From the NCBI GenBank assembly GCA_938016505.1, contig CALLWN010000217.1, positions 1-9,550 of the forward strand: DNA of 9,550 bases, written 5' to 3'. The notes under the pieces are model-generated. The model saw only the letters and a list, made by a program, of their open reading frames with translations, had not been told where the DNA came from and ran no database searches. This DNA comes from an uncultured Sphingomonadaceae bacterium (GTDB lineage: Bacteria; Pseudomonadota; Alphaproteobacteria; Sphingomonadales; Sphingomonadaceae). Of the stretch, positions 1-7,150 are shown piece by piece (position 1 is the stretch's first letter; each line of letters starts with the position of its first letter). The position numbers were made by a program, and so were the translations under genes.

Positions 1-40
1 CGCCCGCCGGCATAAGCCCCGCCTGGTCAGGTTCTCGGGC

Positions 41-48
41 AAGGGGAG
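41..48 (+). promoter_or_regulatory. Shine-Dalgarno site of the PaaG-type isomerase gene
   Basis: The purine run AAGGGGAG lies five bases before the ATG at 54. It is one of the two clearest ribosome binding sites in the window and supports that ATG as the start. Nothing else in positions 1-53 can be assigned. Confidence 0.7.
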
Positions 49-53
49 AGGCG

Positions 54-857
54 ATGGACTTCGAGCATATCCTGTGGAGCGAGGCCGACGGGGTCGCGAC
101 GCTCACCATCAACCGGCCCGACCGGCTCAATTCGCTCCACACCGGGGTGATCGCCGAGATGATCCGCGCGGTCGACCAGATCCGCGACGGCGTGTCGGGT
201 GCGCGCTGCCTGCTCTTGACCGGCGCCGGGCGGGGCTTCTCCTCGGGCGCCGACCTTTCCGGCGGCGGGGCTGGCGGCGGTGGCGGCGGCCGCGGGCCGA
301 TCGATGCCGGCGGCGTGCTCGAGACCCATTTCAACGTGCTCCTCGAGCGGCTGTTCGCGCTGCCCGTGCCGTTCGTGACGGCGGTCAATGGGCCTGCGGC
401 GGGGGCGGGCTGCTCCTATGCGCTGGCCGGCGACATCATCGTCGCAGCGAAATCCGCCTATTTCCTCCAGGCGTTCGTGAACATCGGGCTGGTGCCCGAC
501 GTGGGCTCGACCTGGCTCCTGCCGCGGATGGTGGGGCGCGCCCGCGCGGCGCGGATGATGATGCTTGGCGAGCGGATCCCGGCCGAGCAGGCCTTTGCCT
601 GGGGGCTTGTCTCGGAAGTGGTCGAGGATGCCGACCTGATGCCGCGGGCGACCGAGATCGCGCAGAAGCTTGCCAGGGGCCCGACGCGGGCGCTTGCGCT
701 CATTCGCCACGGCATGCGCGACTGCATGGACCTGACGCTGACCGAGGGGCTGATGGTCGAGCGGCGCAACCAGCTTCTGGCCGGACGGACGGCGGATTTT
801 GCCGAAGGCGTGGCGGCCTTTCTGCAGAAGCGGCCGGCGAACTTCACCGGGAAGTAG
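54..857 (+). CDS. Enoyl-CoA hydratase/isomerase family protein, PaaG-type isomerase
   Basis: A 267-residue crotonase-superfamily protein, full length for the family, acting on acyl-CoA thioesters in the cytoplasm. Oxyanion-hole segments are visible as SSGADLSG (63-70) and VNGPAAGAG (111-119). The two glutamates that hydratases use (Glu144 and Glu164 in rat mitochondrial enoyl-CoA hydratase) align by eye with Ser121 and Phe141. The segment GLVPDVGSTWLLPR (145-158) instead carries Asp149 where PaaG-type isomerases have their catalytic aspartate. I therefore infer a double-bond or ring-opening isomerase (1,2-epoxyphenylacetyl-CoA isomerase or 2,3-dehydroadipyl-CoA-like) rather than a hydratase. 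A glycine-rich stretch (residues 70-80) interrupts the usual loop after the first oxyanion segment. A good ribosome binding site precedes the start. A flavin reductase gene follows after 54 bp on the same strand, possibly in one transcript. No other phenylacetate-pathway gene is visible, so no paaG symbol is given. Confidence 0.9.
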   Translation: MDFEHILWSEADGVATLTINRPDRLNSLHTGVIAEMIRAVDQIRDGVSGARCLLLTGAGRGFSSGADLSGGGAGGGGGGRGPIDAGGVLETHFNVLLERLFALPVPFVTAVNGPAAGAGCSYALAGDIIVAAKSAYFLQAFVNIGLVPDVGSTWLLPRMVGRARAARMMMLGERIPAEQAFAWGLVSEVVEDADLMPRATEIAQKLARGPTRALALIRHGMRDCMDLTLTEGLMVERRNQLLAGRTADFAEGVAAFLQKRPANFTGK

Positions 858-911
858 CGGCCGAGGTCCCCCCGGCTTGCGTTTCGCCGCGTGGCCGGCT
901 TGTGAGCGGGG

Positions 912-1376
912 ATGGCGGAACATCGCGCGCTTCGGGATGCCTTTGGCTGTTTTGCAACCGGTGTCACGATCGTGACGGCGGCGGATGCGCGCGGGCGGCG
1001 CGTGGGGTTCACGGCGAACAGCTTTGCCTCGGTCAGCCTTGACCCGCCGATGCTGCTGGTGTGCCCGGCGGCGGGCGCCTCGAGCCTTGGTGCCATTCGC
1101 GAGAGCGGGCGCTTTGGTGTTTCGGTGCTGGCGGCCGACCAGCGGGCGCTGGCCGAGCGCTTCGCCCGGCGCGGGGTCGACCGGTTCGGCGAAGGGGCGT
1201 GGGTGGATTCGGAATCGGGCGTGCCGCTGCTCGAGGGGGCGGCCGCCAACTTCGCCTGCCGGCTGACGAACGACGTGCCCGCCGGCGACCATGTGGTGCT
1301 GATCGGCCTGATCGAGAGTTTCCGGGCGGCGCCCGAGCGCCCGCCGCTCACCTATCTGCGCGGCCGCTACGGCTGA
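912..1376 (+). CDS. Flavin reductase family protein (short-chain, HpaC-like)
   Basis: A 154-residue protein covering the whole flavin reductase-like FMN-binding split-barrel domain. The N-terminal FATGVTIVTA (14-23), the flavin-contact segment TANSFASVSLDPP (34-46) and the conserved GDH (125-127) inside PAGDHVVLIG are all present. Proteins of this family reduce FMN or FAD with NAD(P)H and hand free reduced flavin to a partner monooxygenase, often in aromatic or sulfur-compound oxidation. No partner oxygenase is in the window, so substrate and role are open. The ATG at 912 follows a weak purine run (GAGCGGGG) that abuts it. The gene could be co-transcribed with the isomerase 54 bp upstream. 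Its 3' end overlaps the convergent transporter gene by 10 bp. Confidence 0.9.
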   Translation: MAEHRALRDAFGCFATGVTIVTAADARGRRVGFTANSFASVSLDPPMLLVCPAAGASSLGAIRESGRFGVSVLAADQRALAERFARRGVDRFGEGAWVDSESGVPLLEGAAANFACRLTNDVPAGDHVVLIGLIESFRAAPERPPLTYLRGRYG

Positions 1377-2263
1377 GGCCGGGGCGCGGGGCTCTGCAGC
1401 GCGATGACGAGGCCGGAGAGCGCGAGCGCGGCCCCGGCCACGGCAGCCGGAGTCCAGCGATAGCCTTCGAGCGCGGTCGAGAGCGCCATGGCGAGGATGG
1501 GGATGGGCACGCCTGTCCAGGCGGCTTCGGCCGGGCCGATCCGGCGGATGAGGTCGAAATAGAGGCCGAAGGCGAGCGCGCTTGCGGCAATGGCGAGAAA
1601 GAGGAGGCCGGCGAGGTAGCTCGGCCGTGGGTCCCACGCCGGTGGGCCGGCAGTGGCCAGCGCCCAGCCGGCGTTGACGGTGGCGCCGATCAGCATGGCC
1701 CAGCCGAGCCCGGCGAGCGGGGGGAAGCGGGTGGCCGCCGGGCTTGCCTGCATGACATTGGCGACCGAGGCGGCCATGACGGCCGCGCCGATGAGGGCAA
1801 GGCCGGTGACCGTGTCGTCGCGGCTGCCGGGGAGGTCGAGCTGCTGGGCGAACAGGAGGCCGACGCCCAGGATGCCGAGCCCGGCCCCGGCGACGAAGCG
1901 GCGCGTCACCCGCCGGCCGAGGAAGAGGCGGGCCATAAGCGCGTTGGGGACCATGAGAAGGGCGAAGGCGACTGCCGGGATGCCGGAGGGGATGTAGAGC
2001 TCGGAGCGGTAGACGAAGTTGAAGTTGAGCACGAACTGCATGAGGCCGAGGAGACCGAGGAAGGGAAGCGCGGCGGTCGGGACGGCGACCGGCAGGCCCC
2101 TGATCTTGCACCACAGGAGAAGCGTGGCGCCGCCGATCGCGAACCGGTAGGCGACCGACCAGCTGACCGGCACTGCGGCGAGCTGGTCCTTGATGACGAT
2201 CCAGGTCGTGCCCCAGATGAGGACGACGGCGACGAACTGGAAGGCGGCGCGGCGGTCGGGCAT
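1367..2263 (-). CDS. EamA/DMT-family transporter
   Basis: A 298-residue integral membrane protein of the drug/metabolite transporter superfamily, with two EamA repeats and by eye about ten hydrophobic helices. Repeat one opens with VAVVLIWGTTWIVIK (residues 11-25), the usual first-helix signature. Repeat two runs from about residue 132 and ends with a helix pattern containing PIPILAMALSTALEG before the last membrane segment. The start is ATG at 2263; longer reading upstream of it is a shadow of the aldolase gene and carries no membrane segment. No Shine-Dalgarno sequence is seen before it. The start lies 25 bp behind the threonine aldolase stop, so translation probably depends on the upstream gene's transcript. 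Many members export amino acids or metabolites, and the neighbour suggests threonine, glycine or a related compound, but that is inference from context only. Confidence 0.9.
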   Translation of the reverse strand: MPDRRAAFQFVAVVLIWGTTWIVIKDQLAAVPVSWSVAYRFAIGGATLLLWCKIRGLPVAVPTAALPFLGLLGLMQFVLNFNFVYRSELYIPSGIPAVAFALLMVPNALMARLFLGRRVTRRFVAGAGLGILGVGLLFAQQLDLPGSRDDTVTGLALIGAAVMAASVANVMQASPAATRFPPLAGLGWAMLIGATVNAGWALATAGPPAWDPRPSYLAGLLFLAIAASALAFGLYFDLIRRIGPAEAAWTGVPIPILAMALSTALEGYRWTPAAVAGAALALSGLVIALQSPAPRPQP

Positions 2264-2288
2264 GGGGGGCGGCTGCGGGCCGGGCTGG

Positions 2289-3305
2289 TCAGGCACGCGC
2301 TGCGAGCGCGCGCGCGAGCGCCTCGACTGCAGCCTCGTCCTGGTCCCAGCGGACGACGAGGCGGGCGGCATCGGGCCCGGCGAGCTCCCAGTCGTGGAAG
2401 CCGAAGCCCTCGGCCCTGAGCGCGGCCTTCTCGGGCGGGGACAGGCGGATGAACAGGCTGTTGGCCTCGACCGGGCAGAGGAGGCGCGGCCGGGCCACGG
2501 CCGCCAGCCGGGCTGCAAGCGCATTGGCGCGGCGGGCGTTGTCGAGCCAGATGCCGCCCTCGATCATGGCGAGGAGCTGGGCGGCGGCGAACCGGCCCTT
2601 GGATGGCATCATGCCGGCGCGCTTGCGGCGCACCGGGAGCGTTTCGGCCAGGCCTGGCGTGAAGCAGAGGATGGCCTCGCTCGTCATGCCGCCGTTCTTG
2701 ATGAAGCCGAAGGCGAGCATGTCGACGCCGGCGCGCCAGGTGAGATCGGCAGGCGCGCAGCCGAGGCTTGCGACTGCGTTGGCAAAGCGGGCGCCATCCA
2801 TGTGGACGCGGAGGCCGCGCGCTTTTGCGAAGCCGGCAAGCGCTGCCACTTCGGCAGGGGTGTAGACGGTGCCCCATTCGGTTGCGTTGGTGAGGCTGAG
2901 GGCAGCCGGCTGGACCTGGTGGACATCGCCGCGGCGGCGGGCGAGCGCGTCGGCAAGGCCCTCGACCGTGAGCTTGCCGGCCTCGCCGTGGACGAGGATG
3001 TGCGAGGCGCCGTGGGTGAAGAAGGGGACGGCGCCGGCCTCGTCGACCTCGATATGGGCGTGGGTGTGGGCGAGGATGCCGCCCCAGGGCGGAACCATGG
3101 CAGCGAGCGCGAGCGCGTTGGCGGCAGTGCCGGACGGGACGGGGAAGGCGCGGGTCGGTGTTTCGAACAGCGCGGAGAAGGCGGCGTCGAGCCGGGCCGA
3201 CCAGGGGTCGGAATCGTAGCCGGACGCGCAGGGGCCTTGCGCAGCCGCGACCGCCTCGAGCACGGCCGGGTGGACGCCGGCGGCATTGTCGGAATGAAAG
3301 TCCAT
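2289..3305 (-). CDS. Low-specificity L-threonine aldolase, PLP-dependent
   Basis: A 338-residue fold-type I pyridoxal-phosphate enzyme of the beta-eliminating lyase/threonine aldolase family, cleaving L-threonine or L-allo-threonine to glycine and acetaldehyde. Visible landmarks are the phosphate-binding PSGTAAN (57-63), His84 at the cofactor-stacking position, the cofactor-binding Asp170 and Arg173 within HMDGAR (168-173), and the Schiff-base Lys203 in FGFIKNGGM (199-207). The KNG form of the lysine motif resembles the Pseudomonas-type low-specificity enzymes rather than the SKGLG form of E. coli LtaE. Length is normal. The N-terminus MDFHSDNAAGVHP matches the family's opening and fixes the start, although no Shine-Dalgarno is present. 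It lies 39 bp behind dnaB and 25 bp ahead of the transporter, probably in one transcript. Confidence 0.93.
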   Translation of the reverse strand: MDFHSDNAAGVHPAVLEAVAAAQGPCASGYDSDPWSARLDAAFSALFETPTRAFPVPSGTAANALALAAMVPPWGGILAHTHAHIEVDEAGAVPFFTHGASHILVHGEAGKLTVEGLADALARRRGDVHQVQPAALSLTNATEWGTVYTPAEVAALAGFAKARGLRVHMDGARFANAVASLGCAPADLTWRAGVDMLAFGFIKNGGMTSEAILCFTPGLAETLPVRRKRAGMMPSKGRFAAAQLLAMIEGGIWLDNARRANALAARLAAVARPRLLCPVEANSLFIRLSPPEKAALRAEGFGFHDWELAGPDAARLVVRWDQDEAAVEALARALAARA

Positions 3306-3344
3306 GGCTGCGGGGCTTGCAGGATCGGGCAGGGAGGGGAAGGC

Positions 3345-4808
3345 TCAGGCGTCTTCGGCGGCGTCGCCGAAGCTCGCATATTCGCTCATGAACACCATGT
3401 CGATGATGCGGGTCGAGCCATGGCGGTTCTTGCCGACGATGACTTCGGCAAGCCCGCGCAGCCGATACTCCTCTTCCTGCCACTTGCGGAATTCGTCGGA
3501 GGCCGGGTCCGAGGGGCGTTTCTGGGCGTGATAATATTCCTCGCGGAACACGAACAGGACGATGTCGGCATCCTGTTCGATGGTGCCCGATTCCCGGAGG
3601 TCGGCGAGCTGGGGCCGCTTGTCGGGCCGGCCCTCGACCTGGCGGGAGAGCTGGGACAGCGCAAGGACGGGGACGTCCAGCTCTTTCGCCAGCGTCTTGA
3701 GGCCGCGGGTGATCTCGCTGATTTCCTGGACCCGGCTGCCATCGGCCTGGCGCGAGGTGCCCTGGAGGAGCTGGAGATAGTCGACGACGACCATGCCGAT
3801 GTTGCGCTGGCGCCTGAGGCGGCGGGCGCGGGTCCTGAGCCCGGCAACCGTGAGGGCGGGCGTGTCGTCGATGATGAGGGGGAGGTTCTGGAGCTCGTCG
3901 GCGGCGCGGGCAAGGCGATTGAACTCGTCCTGGCTGATCTCGCCCTTTCGCAGGCGCTCGCTGTTGAGCTGGGCGCGCTGGGCGAGCACCCGGGCGGCGA
4001 GCTGGTCGGCCGACATCTCGAGGCTGAAGAAGGCGACCGGGGCGCCGGTGCCGGAGTCGGTTCCGGCCTCGCGGTCGAGCACGTGGCGCCAGGCGGCGTT
4101 GACTGCGATGTTGGTGGCGAGCGCGGTCTTCCCCATCGCCGGGCGGCCGGCGAGGATGACGAGATCGGAGCGCTGGAGCCCGCCGAGCTGGCGGTTGAGG
4201 CCCGAGAAGCCGGTGGTGAGCCCCGAGATGTGGCCGCCCGAGCGCTTGGCGCGCGCGATCATGCGGACCGCCTTCTCGGCGGCAGAGGCGAAGCTCTGGG
4301 CGCCGCCCGAGACATCGCCGGCGTCGGCGATGCGGAACAGCGCCTGCTCGGCCTCCTCGATCTGCTGGCGCGGCGCGATCTCGGCCGAGGTGTCGGCGGC
4401 ACGGGTGACGAGATCGGTGCCGACCCGGATGAGGGCGCGCAGGAGGGCGAGATCGTGGATCTGGCGGGCGCAGTCCTTCGCGAGGAGGACGACGGCAGGA
4501 TCCTCGACCAGGCCGGCGAGATAGGCCTGGCCGCCGAGCTCGGCGAGCGCCGGGTCGGCAGCGAACAGCGGCTTCAGCGTGACCGGGCTTGCCAGCATGT
4601 TCTGGTCGGTGAGGCGGCGGATCTGGGCGAAGATGCGGCCGTGGAGCGGCTCGGCGAAATGGGCCTCGTCGAGCGGCACGCCAAGCTCCTCGAGCAGGCG
4701 GTTCTCGATGAGGAGCGCGCCGAGCAGCGCCTTTTCCGCCTCGATGTTGACCGGGAGCGCCGGGTCCTCTGGCGCGGGTTCGGCGGGAGGGCGGAGCTGG
4801 GTGGCCAT
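3345..4808 (-). CDS. dnaB: Replicative DNA helicase DnaB
   Basis: A 487-residue hexameric replicative helicase that unwinds DNA ahead of the polymerase. An N-terminal DnaB domain (about 17-120, starting LPVNIEAEKALLGALL) and a linker lead into a RecA-like domain. This has Walker A GRPAMGKT (221-228), FFSLEMS (260-266) with the catalytic-type Glu264, Walker B MVVVDYLQLL with Asp343, the LADLRESGTIEQDADIV block (401-417) and the arginine-finger-like KNRHG (460-464). The extra residues between Walker A and FFSLEMS (about 240-257) are what I recall from alphaproteobacterial DnaB proteins. No intein is present. The ATG at 4808 has no recognisable Shine-Dalgarno. The 99-bp gap upstream holds a tandem repeat described separately. 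Two metabolic genes follow closely behind it. Confidence 0.97.
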   Translation of the reverse strand: MATQLRPPAEPAPEDPALPVNIEAEKALLGALLIENRLLEELGVPLDEAHFAEPLHGRIFAQIRRLTDQNMLASPVTLKPLFAADPALAELGGQAYLAGLVEDPAVVLLAKDCARQIHDLALLRALIRVGTDLVTRAADTSAEIAPRQQIEEAEQALFRIADAGDVSGGAQSFASAAEKAVRMIARAKRSGGHISGLTTGFSGLNRQLGGLQRSDLVILAGRPAMGKTALATNIAVNAAWRHVLDREAGTDSGTGAPVAFFSLEMSADQLAARVLAQRAQLNSERLRKGEISQDEFNRLARAADELQNLPLIIDDTPALTVAGLRTRARRLRRQRNIGMVVVDYLQLLQGTSRQADGSRVQEISEITRGLKTLAKELDVPVLALSQLSRQVEGRPDKRPQLADLRESGTIEQDADIVLFVFREEYYHAQKRPSDPASDEFRKWQEEEYRLRGLAEVIVGKNRHGSTRIIDMVFMSEYASFGDAAEDA

Positions 4809-4859
4809 GTTGGGTCTGTCGCGCGGGGCGGGCCGGGGCGCAAGCGGGCGCCCTGCCGG

Positions 4860-4876
4860 CGGCCCGAAAATGGCCG
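4860..4876. repeat. Small inverted repeat in the dnaB leader
   Basis: CGGCC (4860-4864) and GGCCG (4872-4876) flank a seven-base loop CGAAAAT, the only A/T-rich patch in the gap between the peptidase and dnaB. The stem is short for so GC-rich a sequence and no T-run follows on either strand, so it is not a convincing intrinsic terminator. It may be chance, a protein site, or part of the dnaB promoter region. Confidence 0.25.
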
Positions 4877-4885
4877 GGGGCGCTT

Positions 4886-4907
4886 CTGTGGACGCCCTGT
4901 GGATGCC
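4886..4907 (-). repeat. Tandem 11-bp repeat with DnaA-box-like cores upstream of dnaB
   Basis: Two adjacent 11-bp units differ at one base: CTGTGGACGCC (4886-4896) and CTGTGGATGCC (4897-4907) on the plus strand. On the dnaB strand they read GGCATCCACAG then GGCGTCCACAG. The first contains GCATCCACA, seven of nine bases of the DnaA box TTATCCACA; the second matches at six. The pair directly abuts the stop codon of the peptidase gene and lies 78-99 bp upstream of the dnaB start codon. The unit length places the cores about one helical turn apart. The repeat is seen; DnaA binding is speculative. Confidence 0.5.
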
Positions 4908-7133
4908 TCAGAAGCGGAGGCGGAGCCTGACTGCGCCGCCGGTATCGGCCAGGCCCTCGACATGGCCGGCATTGCCGCGGTGATAGAGCGAAAGGGCGAG
5001 CGGGCCGAGGGTGTAGCCGCCTTCCACCAGCGTTTCGCGCGGGCCGGCCGGCACTGGTGCGCGGCGCGTCTCGCCGGGTGCGGGAACGAGCGTGAGCACG
5101 CCGCCCGAGAGCGCCTGCGGCCCGGCGGCGACGAGGCTGAGCCGGCCAGGGCCGAGCGGTGCCGCGAGTTCGGCCGACCAGGCGGTCGAGGCGAGGGGCG
5201 ATGCCTCGGCAATGAGGCCGGTGCCGGTGACGCGCGGCATGTGCCAGCCGCGGCTGGCGGCGAGGCGAAGATCGAGGGGGCCGAGGCCAAGGCCGAGCGC
5301 GCCGCCGGCGTAGCGGCTTTCCGCGCCGGTGACGCCGAAGGCCGGGCCGAACCGGCTGCCGAGAAGGCTGCCGCGCTCGTCCTCGGTTGCAAACTGTGCG
5401 GCGAGCGCGACCGCGCCGGCATGGGCGGCGAGCGCAAGCGTGGTGCGGCGGGTGTCGGGGCGGGGGTCCCCGGCTGCGCCGGGCAGGGCCCGGGCCGCGC
5501 CGAACCGGGTGTGGCCGATGGCAAGCGCGACGCGGCCGAGCCGCGCCGAGCCGGAGAGCCGGTCGCGGATGGCGCCGGCGCCGGCCGCAATCCCGAGCGC
5601 GTCGGGCGCGACGAGGCCCGGACGCGCGGTTTCGCCGGGAAGCGAGGGGGCGGCAGCGCCGGTTCCGGCGGCGAGGCTGAGCGGCCCCGTGGAGACGGCG
5701 ACGCCGCCATCGGCAAGGCGCGCCGTTGCCGCCGAGAAGGGACCGAGGCCCCTGTGGGCGAGGCCGAGCGCGGCATCCGGGTCGGCGCCGGCGGGGAGGC
5801 CCGGCAGGTGGGCGCGGGTGGCCCCGGTGAGCGCGAGCGTGACCGGCCCAGCCGGGAGCGCGACGGCCGTGGTGGCGACCTCGGCGTCGAGCAGCGCGCC
5901 GCCGAGGCGGGCCGGGGCGGCGGGGCGGAGCGTCTCGCCGATCGCGAGCGAGTAGGGCCGGCCATAGCCATCCTCGATCGCGACCTTGCCGAGTGCGATG
6001 CCGAACGAGCTGCCCAGCGCAGGACCGAGGCTGCCGTTGGCGGCGAGCGAGACCGGGGTGCGGCTGCCGGCGAGCGTCGTCGGACCCTGGGGCTGGAAGG
6101 CGCGGCCGATGTTGAGGAGGCCGCGGCCGGTGACCGGGTCGATGCCTGGCGCGCCCCTGTCGTCGGCGGTGATGAGGAGGAGCTCGACGATCTGGGCGCC
6201 TGTGAGGTTGGGAAAGGCGCCGGCAAGGAGCGCGGCCGCGCCCGCGACCACGGGGGCGGCGAGCGAGGTGCCGGAATAGAAGAACTCGCGGCCCTCATGG
6301 TCGAAGCTCCTGACCGAGGCGCCCGGCGCAAGGAGATAGTTGGCCTGGGCGGCGCCGGCGCGGTTGGAGAAGCCGGCGATCTCGCCTGCGGCCGTTGCCG
6401 CGCCCACCACGATGACGAGCGCGGGATTGGCGGCCTGGAGTGCCGAGCGCGGCAGCGGGTCCACTTCGGCGGCGGAATCGTTGCCGGCGCCGATGACGAG
6501 GATGGTGCCGGCGCCGGTGGCCCGGGCCCAGGCGCTTCGGACCGACGACGAGCCGGAGGAGCCGCCGAGCGAGATGTTGATGACCCGGGCGCGGGCATCG
6601 ACTGCCGCGTTGACCCCGGCGGCGAGCGACGTGTCGGTGAAGCCGCAGCCCTGCTCGGTCGAGCAGCTTCCGGCGCGGTCGCCGCGCATGATGGCGAGCG
6701 TTGCCTGCGGCGCGATCCCGACGATCGAGCGGTCGTTGCGGGCGGCGGCGAGCACAGCAGCAACGGCGGTGCCGTGGCCGTCCTCGTCGCGGATCGGGCG
6801 GCCGGCGCCGGTCACGTCGCGGCTGGTGGCTGCGATCCGGCCAGTGAACTCCGGGCTGTCGAGGGCGATCCCGGTGTCGACGATGCCGACGGTGACACCG
6901 CGGCCCTCGTGGCCTGCCGCCCAGACGGGAAGCACGTTGGAGCCGGTTGCCGTTGCGGTGCGGCGGTACTCGGGCGTGTCGAGGCTCGTGGCCGGCGTGG
7001 GGGTCGGCGCGGGGGCGGGCGCGGGCGGGGCGACTGCGGGCGTGGTGGGCGGGGGTGCCGTGCCGGAGGAGGCGCAGCCGGCGAGCGCTGCGCCGGCGAG
7101 GAGGGCGAGGATGAGGGGGCGGGGGGTCGTCAT
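4908..7133 (-). CDS. Subtilisin-like (S8) serine peptidase lipoprotein with outer-membrane-like C-terminal domain
   Basis: A 741-residue exported protease. Residues 1-19 form a signal peptide ending in the lipobox LAGC, with Cys20 the predicted lipidated residue. A Pro/Ala/Thr-rich linker follows (about 24-50), then the S8 catalytic domain (about 68-345). The triad is visible as Asp86 in VDTGI, His120 in DGHGT and Ser290 in SGTSLAAP, with the oxyanion Asn218 in GAGND. Cys157 and Cys163 are the only other cysteines I see and could form a disulfide. Residues from about 355 are Gly/Ala/Leu-rich with alternating patterns and end in RLRLRF, with a terminal Phe like outer-membrane beta-barrels. This layout resembles subtilase autotransporter lipoproteins such as SphB1 and NalP; barrel formation is inferred. 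The start is supported by GGGAG seven bases upstream. Confidence 0.9.
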   Translation of the reverse strand: MTTPRPLILALLAGAALAGCASSGTAPPPTTPAVAPPAPAPAPTPTPATSLDTPEYRRTATATGSNVLPVWAAGHEGRGVTVGIVDTGIALDSPEFTGRIAATSRDVTGAGRPIRDEDGHGTAVAAVLAAARNDRSIVGIAPQATLAIMRGDRAGSCSTEQGCGFTDTSLAAGVNAAVDARARVINISLGGSSGSSSVRSAWARATGAGTILVIGAGNDSAAEVDPLPRSALQAANPALVIVVGAATAAGEIAGFSNRAGAAQANYLLAPGASVRSFDHEGREFFYSGTSLAAPVVAGAAALLAGAFPNLTGAQIVELLLITADDRGAPGIDPVTGRGLLNIGRAFQPQGPTTLAGSRTPVSLAANGSLGPALGSSFGIALGKVAIEDGYGRPYSLAIGETLRPAAPARLGGALLDAEVATTAVALPAGPVTLALTGATRAHLPGLPAGADPDAALGLAHRGLGPFSAATARLADGGVAVSTGPLSLAAGTGAAAPSLPGETARPGLVAPDALGIAAGAGAIRDRLSGSARLGRVALAIGHTRFGAARALPGAAGDPRPDTRRTTLALAAHAGAVALAAQFATEDERGSLLGSRFGPAFGVTGAESRYAGGALGLGLGPLDLRLAASRGWHMPRVTGTGLIAEASPLASTAWSAELAAPLGPGRLSLVAAGPQALSGGVLTLVPAPGETRRAPVPAGPRETLVEGGYTLGPLALSLYHRGNAGHVEGLADTGGAVRLRLRF

Positions 7134-7140
7134 GGCTTCA

Positions 7141-7145
7141 CTCCC
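7141..7145 (-). promoter_or_regulatory. Shine-Dalgarno site of the S8 peptidase gene
   Basis: On the minus strand GGGAG lies seven bases before the ATG at 7133, an ordinary spacing. This supports the start that yields the lipoprotein signal peptide. Confidence 0.65.
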
Positions 7146-7150
7146 GAGTT

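Noticed and set aside
1..15. A plus-strand frame from the window edge that ends in TAA at 13-15 and could be the tail of an upstream gene.
   Set aside because: Only four codons are visible, too few to distinguish a gene end from chance.
27..2114. A 695-codon minus-strand open frame opposite the isomerase, flavin reductase and transporter genes.
   Set aside because: Its Arg/Pro/His-rich translation has no recognisable fold and overlaps three real genes; it is a GC-bias artefact.
2264..2524. Longer N-terminus for the EamA transporter, reading 87 residues upstream of ATG 2263.
   Set aside because: The extension lies inside the threonine aldolase gene and is a Pro/Arg/Ser-rich shadow; the first transmembrane signature begins right after the ATG at 2263.
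4860..4876. GC-rich stem upstream of dnaB considered as an intrinsic terminator of the peptidase gene.
   Set aside because: The stem has only five base pairs and no T-run follows in either direction.
6990..7065. A G-rich repetitive stretch considered as a repeat array or regulatory element.
   Set aside because: It encodes the Pro/Ala/Thr-rich linker of the lipoprotein peptidase on the opposite strand, which explains the composition.
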